The translations under genes and the position numbers were made by a program. A model generated the notes under the pieces. It was given only the letters and a program-made list of their open reading frames with translations. It was not told where the DNA came from and did not search any database. Positions 6,986-9,033 of a stretch of 9,033 bases of DNA are shown piece by piece. The number at the start of each line of letters is the position of its first letter. Positions within the stretch are counted from its first letter, which is position 1. This stretch comes from Thermoleptolyngbya sp046719575 (GTDB taxonomy: Bacteria > Cyanobacteriota > Cyanobacteriia > Elainellales > Elainellaceae), in the NCBI GenBank assembly GCA_046719575.1, contig JBDNCP010000183.1, positions 1-9,033 of the forward strand, given 5' to 3'.

Positions 6986-7807
6986 ATGGGCACTTCTGTT
7001 GACATTACCGCTGCAAACTTCGCCGAAGAAGTGATGCAAAAATCCTACGAAAAACCCGTTCTGGTGGACTTTTTTGCCACTTGGTGCGGGCCCTGCCAGT
7101 TGCTCAAGCCGATGCTGGAAAAGCTATCCCAGGAGTATGACTTTGTGCTGGCAAAGGTGGATATCGACCAAAATCCCGACCTGGCCAACGCCTACGGTGT
7201 GGAAGGCGTGCCCGATGTGCGGATTGTCGTAGACGGCGCGATGCAGAATGGCTTTGTCGGCGTGCTGCCAGAGCCGCAGTTGCGGGAACTGTTGGGCAAA
7301 CTAAACCTACACTCGACGCTGGAGCAAGGGCTGGCGGAGCTTCGTGCGGCGCGGGCGGCGGGCGATGTCAATCAGGTCAAGCGGTTGTTTGCGGAGTTAA
7401 CTCAGGCGCACCCCACCGATGCGCGGCTGATGCTGGAGGCGGCGGAGTTTTTGGTCAGCCAAGGGCAGATCGAGTCTGCTGAAAAGCTGCTGTCGCCGAT
7501 ACCCGAAACCGATAAAGACCTGTTTCGCCGAGCGCAGGCGGTACGCGGGCTGATTGCGTTTCACCGAGACTTATCCAGCCCTGCGGAACCAGGCGAGTTG
7601 GAGGCGAAATATCGTCAGGCAGAACAGCACGCGCTAGAGGGCAATTACGAAGCCGCGTTTACGGGCTTTTTGGAAATCGTGGCGAGCGATCGCAAGTTTC
7701 GGCAAGACGGGGCCCGCAAGGCGATGATCGTGCTGTTTGACCTGCTGGGCGACGACCACCCGCTGACCCGCAGCTACCGCAAACAGTTGATGCAGACGAT
7801 GTATTGA
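6986..7807 (+). CDS. Thioredoxin-TPR protein, CnoX/YbbN-like
   Basis: A 273-residue protein with an N-terminal thioredoxin domain (about 1-107) and a C-terminal TPR-like helical domain (about 110-273). The active site WCGPC is intact (C34 and C37), with the cis-proline at P76 (GVPD). The C-terminus carries the YbbN-type motif GDDHPLTRSYRKQL (255-268). The E. coli homologue CnoX (YbbN) protects substrates from oxidative aggregation and hands them to chaperones, but lacks the first cysteine; the intact CGPC here implies a working thiol-disulfide reductase. Location is probably cytosolic, as there is no signal peptide. The frame stays open to an ATG at 6911, adding 25 residues that look unlike family members (MALFSGMIGREH...), so I prefer the ATG at 6986 (MGTSVDIT) although neither has a Shine-Dalgarno. 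Confidence 0.9.
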   Translation: MGTSVDITAANFAEEVMQKSYEKPVLVDFFATWCGPCQLLKPMLEKLSQEYDFVLAKVDIDQNPDLANAYGVEGVPDVRIVVDGAMQNGFVGVLPEPQLRELLGKLNLHSTLEQGLAELRAARAAGDVNQVKRLFAELTQAHPTDARLMLEAAEFLVSQGQIESAEKLLSPIPETDKDLFRRAQAVRGLIAFHRDLSSPAEPGELEAKYRQAEQHALEGNYEAAFTGFLEIVASDRKFRQDGARKAMIVLFDLLGDDHPLTRSYRKQLMQTMY

Positions 7808-7814
7808 GAAATGG

Positions 7815-7847
7815 GTTCAGTGCGTGCGCGTTGCCCACGCACTGAAC
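7815..7847. terminator. Perfect 12-bp hairpin between convergent genes
   Basis: GTTCAGTGCGTG (7815-7826) and CACGCACTGAAC (7836-7847) are exact reverse complements around a 9-base loop (CGCGTTGCC). It begins 7 bases after the thioredoxin-TPR stop and lies about 20 bases beyond the end of the convergent gene, so it can serve transcripts from both sides. Neither side has a long T-run, so it may be a non-canonical terminator or an RNA end protector. Its position and strength argue against chance. Confidence 0.6.
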
Positions 7848-7853
7848 TTGAAC

Positions 7854-7876
7854 TTCTACGAGCAATTCTACGAGCA
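7854..7876. repeat. Short tandem duplication spanning a stop codon
   Basis: TTCTACGAGCA is present twice, at 7854-7864 and 7866-7876, with one A between, a 12-base period. The second copy holds the TAG stop and last codons of the minus-strand secreted protein; the first lies just beyond it. The duplication does not change the protein, because the stop in the copy nearer the gene is used. Confidence 0.6.
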
Positions 7877-8749
7877 GCGATCGCTCTGGGTGCGAAAGAC
7901 CTGGCGCAGATTTCCCGAAAACACAACCCGGTAAAAGAAGGGCGACGAGCCGTTGCAGGTCATGGGCTGGCGGTTGGCGCGGCGGGGCGAAAACCAGGAA
8001 TTTGCCGTGACGACGAGCCGAGAGCCTGTCCAGGATAGACCCGTGACTTCCAGGGAGTTGCTGCGGCCGCTGCTCAGTTGCGCGGTCAGAAAGGTTCCGG
8101 CGGTGGGTGCGCCGTTGGTGGGGTTGAGGCGGGCCAGCACTGCAACCTTGGGGCCGCCGCCGCTGCCGTAGCTGGTTAGCCAGCCTTGGCTGGTAAAGCG
8201 GCGATAGTCCTGGCTGGGGCTGCCCTGCGTTCCGGTGGCGCTAAACACGGCGTAGAGCGTGTTGCTGCCGTCCCACAGTAGCCCATAGCCTTCGCCATCA
8301 TCGCCCGTGGTTTCATAATCGGTGCGACACCAGGTCCGTTGTCCCCGGTTAAACCGGACGACGATCGGGTTTTTGTTGGTAGACGACACCTGGCGATAGC
8401 CGATGTAGATACGCGATCGCCCGATTGTGACCACGGGGCCGCCCTTCTGCCGCACGGCAGATTCTGAGTCTTGGCAGGAAAATTCCACTGCGTCGCCAAC
8501 CGAGGCAGAGACCGTAGCTTGAGCGGGTAGGGCGATCGCCAACCACAGGGGCAGCAGGCCGACGGTCAAACTGGCAACACGGGCAGCGCAGCGGGTGAGT
8601 TGGGTAAGTGGAAAAGATTGCAGGAAAGGATTCTCAGACGACGAGCAAGGGGCAATGGCCACAGATGGGCGATCGAAGGCGTGCTTGGAGTCGTTTTGCA
8701 TAAAGTGGGGTAACTGATTGGAAGGTGTGGGATGGGCAGACGCACCCAC
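7868..8749 (-). CDS. Secreted protein of unknown function
   Basis: I recognise no characterised family. From the GTG at 8749 the product has 293 residues. A hydrophobic segment at about 59-74 (SLTVGLLPLWLAIALP) followed by AQA-T suggests signal peptidase cleavage after residue 78, leaving a mature protein of about 215 residues rich in Ser, Gly and Thr with likely beta strands and four cysteines (C92, C141, C265, C292) that could form two disulfides. Motifs include VVTIGRSRIYIGYRQVSS, TWCRTDYETTGDDGEGYG and GGGPKVAVLARLNP; similar sequences seem to exist in other cyanobacteria. The start is uncertain: the GTG has GGAAG six bases upstream but gives a very long n-region; the ATG at 8701 (MQNDSK) and a GTG at 8662 are alternatives without Shine-Dalgarno. 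It is convergent with the thioredoxin-TPR gene and shares a hairpin with it. Confidence 0.75.
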   Translation of the reverse strand: MGASAHPTPSNQLPHFMQNDSKHAFDRPSVAIAPCSSSENPFLQSFPLTQLTRCAARVASLTVGLLPLWLAIALPAQATVSASVGDAVEFSCQDSESAVRQKGGPVVTIGRSRIYIGYRQVSSTNKNPIVVRFNRGQRTWCRTDYETTGDDGEGYGLLWDGSNTLYAVFSATGTQGSPSQDYRRFTSQGWLTSYGSGGGPKVAVLARLNPTNGAPTAGTFLTAQLSSGRSNSLEVTGLSWTGSRLVVTANSWFSPRRANRQPMTCNGSSPFFYRVVFSGNLRQVFRTQSDRCS

Positions 8750-8751
8750 TA

Positions 8752-8766
8752 TGAACTTCCAGTTCA
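8752..8766 (-). promoter_or_regulatory. Small inverted repeat over a possible ribosome binding site
   Basis: On the minus strand TGAAC, TGGAA and GTTCA form a 5-bp stem with a 5-base loop, immediately before the GTG at 8749. The putative Shine-Dalgarno GGAAG spans the loop and first stem base. It matters only if that GTG is the true start, and a 5-bp stem is marginal. Confidence 0.25.
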
Positions 8767-8820
8767 GACCTTATCCCAGCCCATGACCAGGTGGTTCTGT
8801 GAAATTACGGGAGATGTTAA

Positions 8821-8834
8821 AGGGCGATCGCCCT
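8821..8834 (-). terminator. HIP1-based palindrome, possible terminator of the epimerase gene
   Basis: AGGGCGATCGCCCT is a perfect 14-base palindrome containing HIP1; as RNA it can form a 5-bp GC-rich stem with a GATC loop. On the minus strand it is followed by TTAAC (making TTT with its last base) and lies about 57 bases after the stop of the epimerase gene. A short stem and short T-run make it a weak candidate; it may simply be a HIP1 site. Confidence 0.35.
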
Positions 8835-8890
8835 CCATTTACCAGTCTTCACGCAGACGAGCGCTCCTCTGCTAGCCTTGAAACCCGCCC

Positions 8891-9033
8891 CTACGCCGCG
8901 TGCTGCCGATACCACTGAATCGTGTTGCGTAGCCCCTCCCGAAAGTCCACCTCCGCCACAAAGCCAAACTTCTCCCGTGCCCTTCGAGTATCCAGACACC
9001 TGCGGGGCTGCCCATTGGGCTTATCGGTTTCCC
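8891..9033 (-). CDS. fcl: GDP-L-fucose synthase-like NAD-dependent epimerase, C-terminal fragment (starts beyond the window)
   Basis: The last 46 codons are visible on the minus strand, ending at TAG (8893-8891). The peptide contains DKPNGQPRRCLDT, then RAREKFGF and DFREGLRNTIQWY, which match the C-terminal end of GDP-L-fucose synthases (Fcl/WcaG) and close sugar-nucleotide epimerases: the KPNGQPRR-LDT segment contacts the nucleotide sugar, and the final helix ends in TI-WY. The full enzyme converts GDP-4-keto-6-deoxymannose to GDP-L-fucose in the cytosol for surface polysaccharides. The Rossmann domain and catalytic residues lie outside the window, so another extended-SDR sugar epimerase is possible. 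A GDP-mannose 4,6-dehydratase gene would be expected beyond the right edge. Confidence 0.75.
   Translation of the reverse strand, partial: ETDKPNGQPRRCLDTRRAREKFGFVAEVDFREGLRNTIQWYRQHAA

Noticed and set aside
8817..8999. 60-codon minus-strand open frame near the right edge
   Set aside because: It is in a different frame from the fucose synthase-like C-terminus, which has recognisable motifs; the Gly/Val-rich product is a shadow.
1..9033. CRISPR array, phage defence, toxin-antitoxin or biosynthetic cluster
   Set aside because: No regularly spaced repeats, Cas-like proteins, small toxin pairs or linked biosynthetic enzymes were seen; the genes are mostly independent, ordinary families.

Overview
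The window looks like chromosomal DNA from a cyanobacterium. The palindrome GCGATCGC (HIP1) occurs about 18 times in 9 kb, and several proteins resemble families common in cyanobacteria: a B12-type radical SAM protein, a TolC-like porin and a thioredoxin-TPR protein. Genes are GC-rich and intergenic DNA is more AT-rich. A Leptolyngbya-like filamentous genus is possible, but that is a guess.

Layout, left to right. (1) At the left edge, on the minus strand, are the first 22 codons of a probable IS630-type transposase. About 258 bp without a supported gene follow, probably including one end of the insertion sequence. (2) Two plus-strand genes follow: a 524-aa B12-binding radical SAM protein with an HpnP/DUF4070-like layout (327-1901), and a 582-aa lipoprotein substrate-binding protein of the oligopeptide ABC transporter family (1988-3736). 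(3) A convergent 658-aa TolC-family outer-membrane protein (3741-5717, minus) ends only 4 bp from it. (4) A 466-bp gene-free region (5718-6183) carries phased T/A tracts upstream of tolC. (5) An atypical SDR-type NAD(P)-binding protein (minus) diverges from a thioredoxin-TPR protein (plus) resembling CnoX/YbbN. (6) A strong 12-bp hairpin separates the thioredoxin gene from a convergent secreted protein of unknown function (7868-8749, minus). (7) At the right edge is the C-terminus of a GDP-L-fucose synthase-like epimerase (minus).

The genes do not form one clear pathway. Envelope and export themes recur: a lipoprotein transport receptor, an outer-membrane efflux channel, a secreted protein and a nucleotide-sugar enzyme. 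The thioredoxin-TPR protein and the SDR protein look like housekeeping stress or redox functions. I see no phage, CRISPR, toxin-antitoxin or defence genes, no tRNA or rRNA, and no convincing new multi-gene system. The points most worth a second look are the unknown substrate of the radical SAM enzyme, the repeat-bearing N-terminal extension of the TolC protein, the phased A-tracts before tolC, and the unassigned secreted protein.
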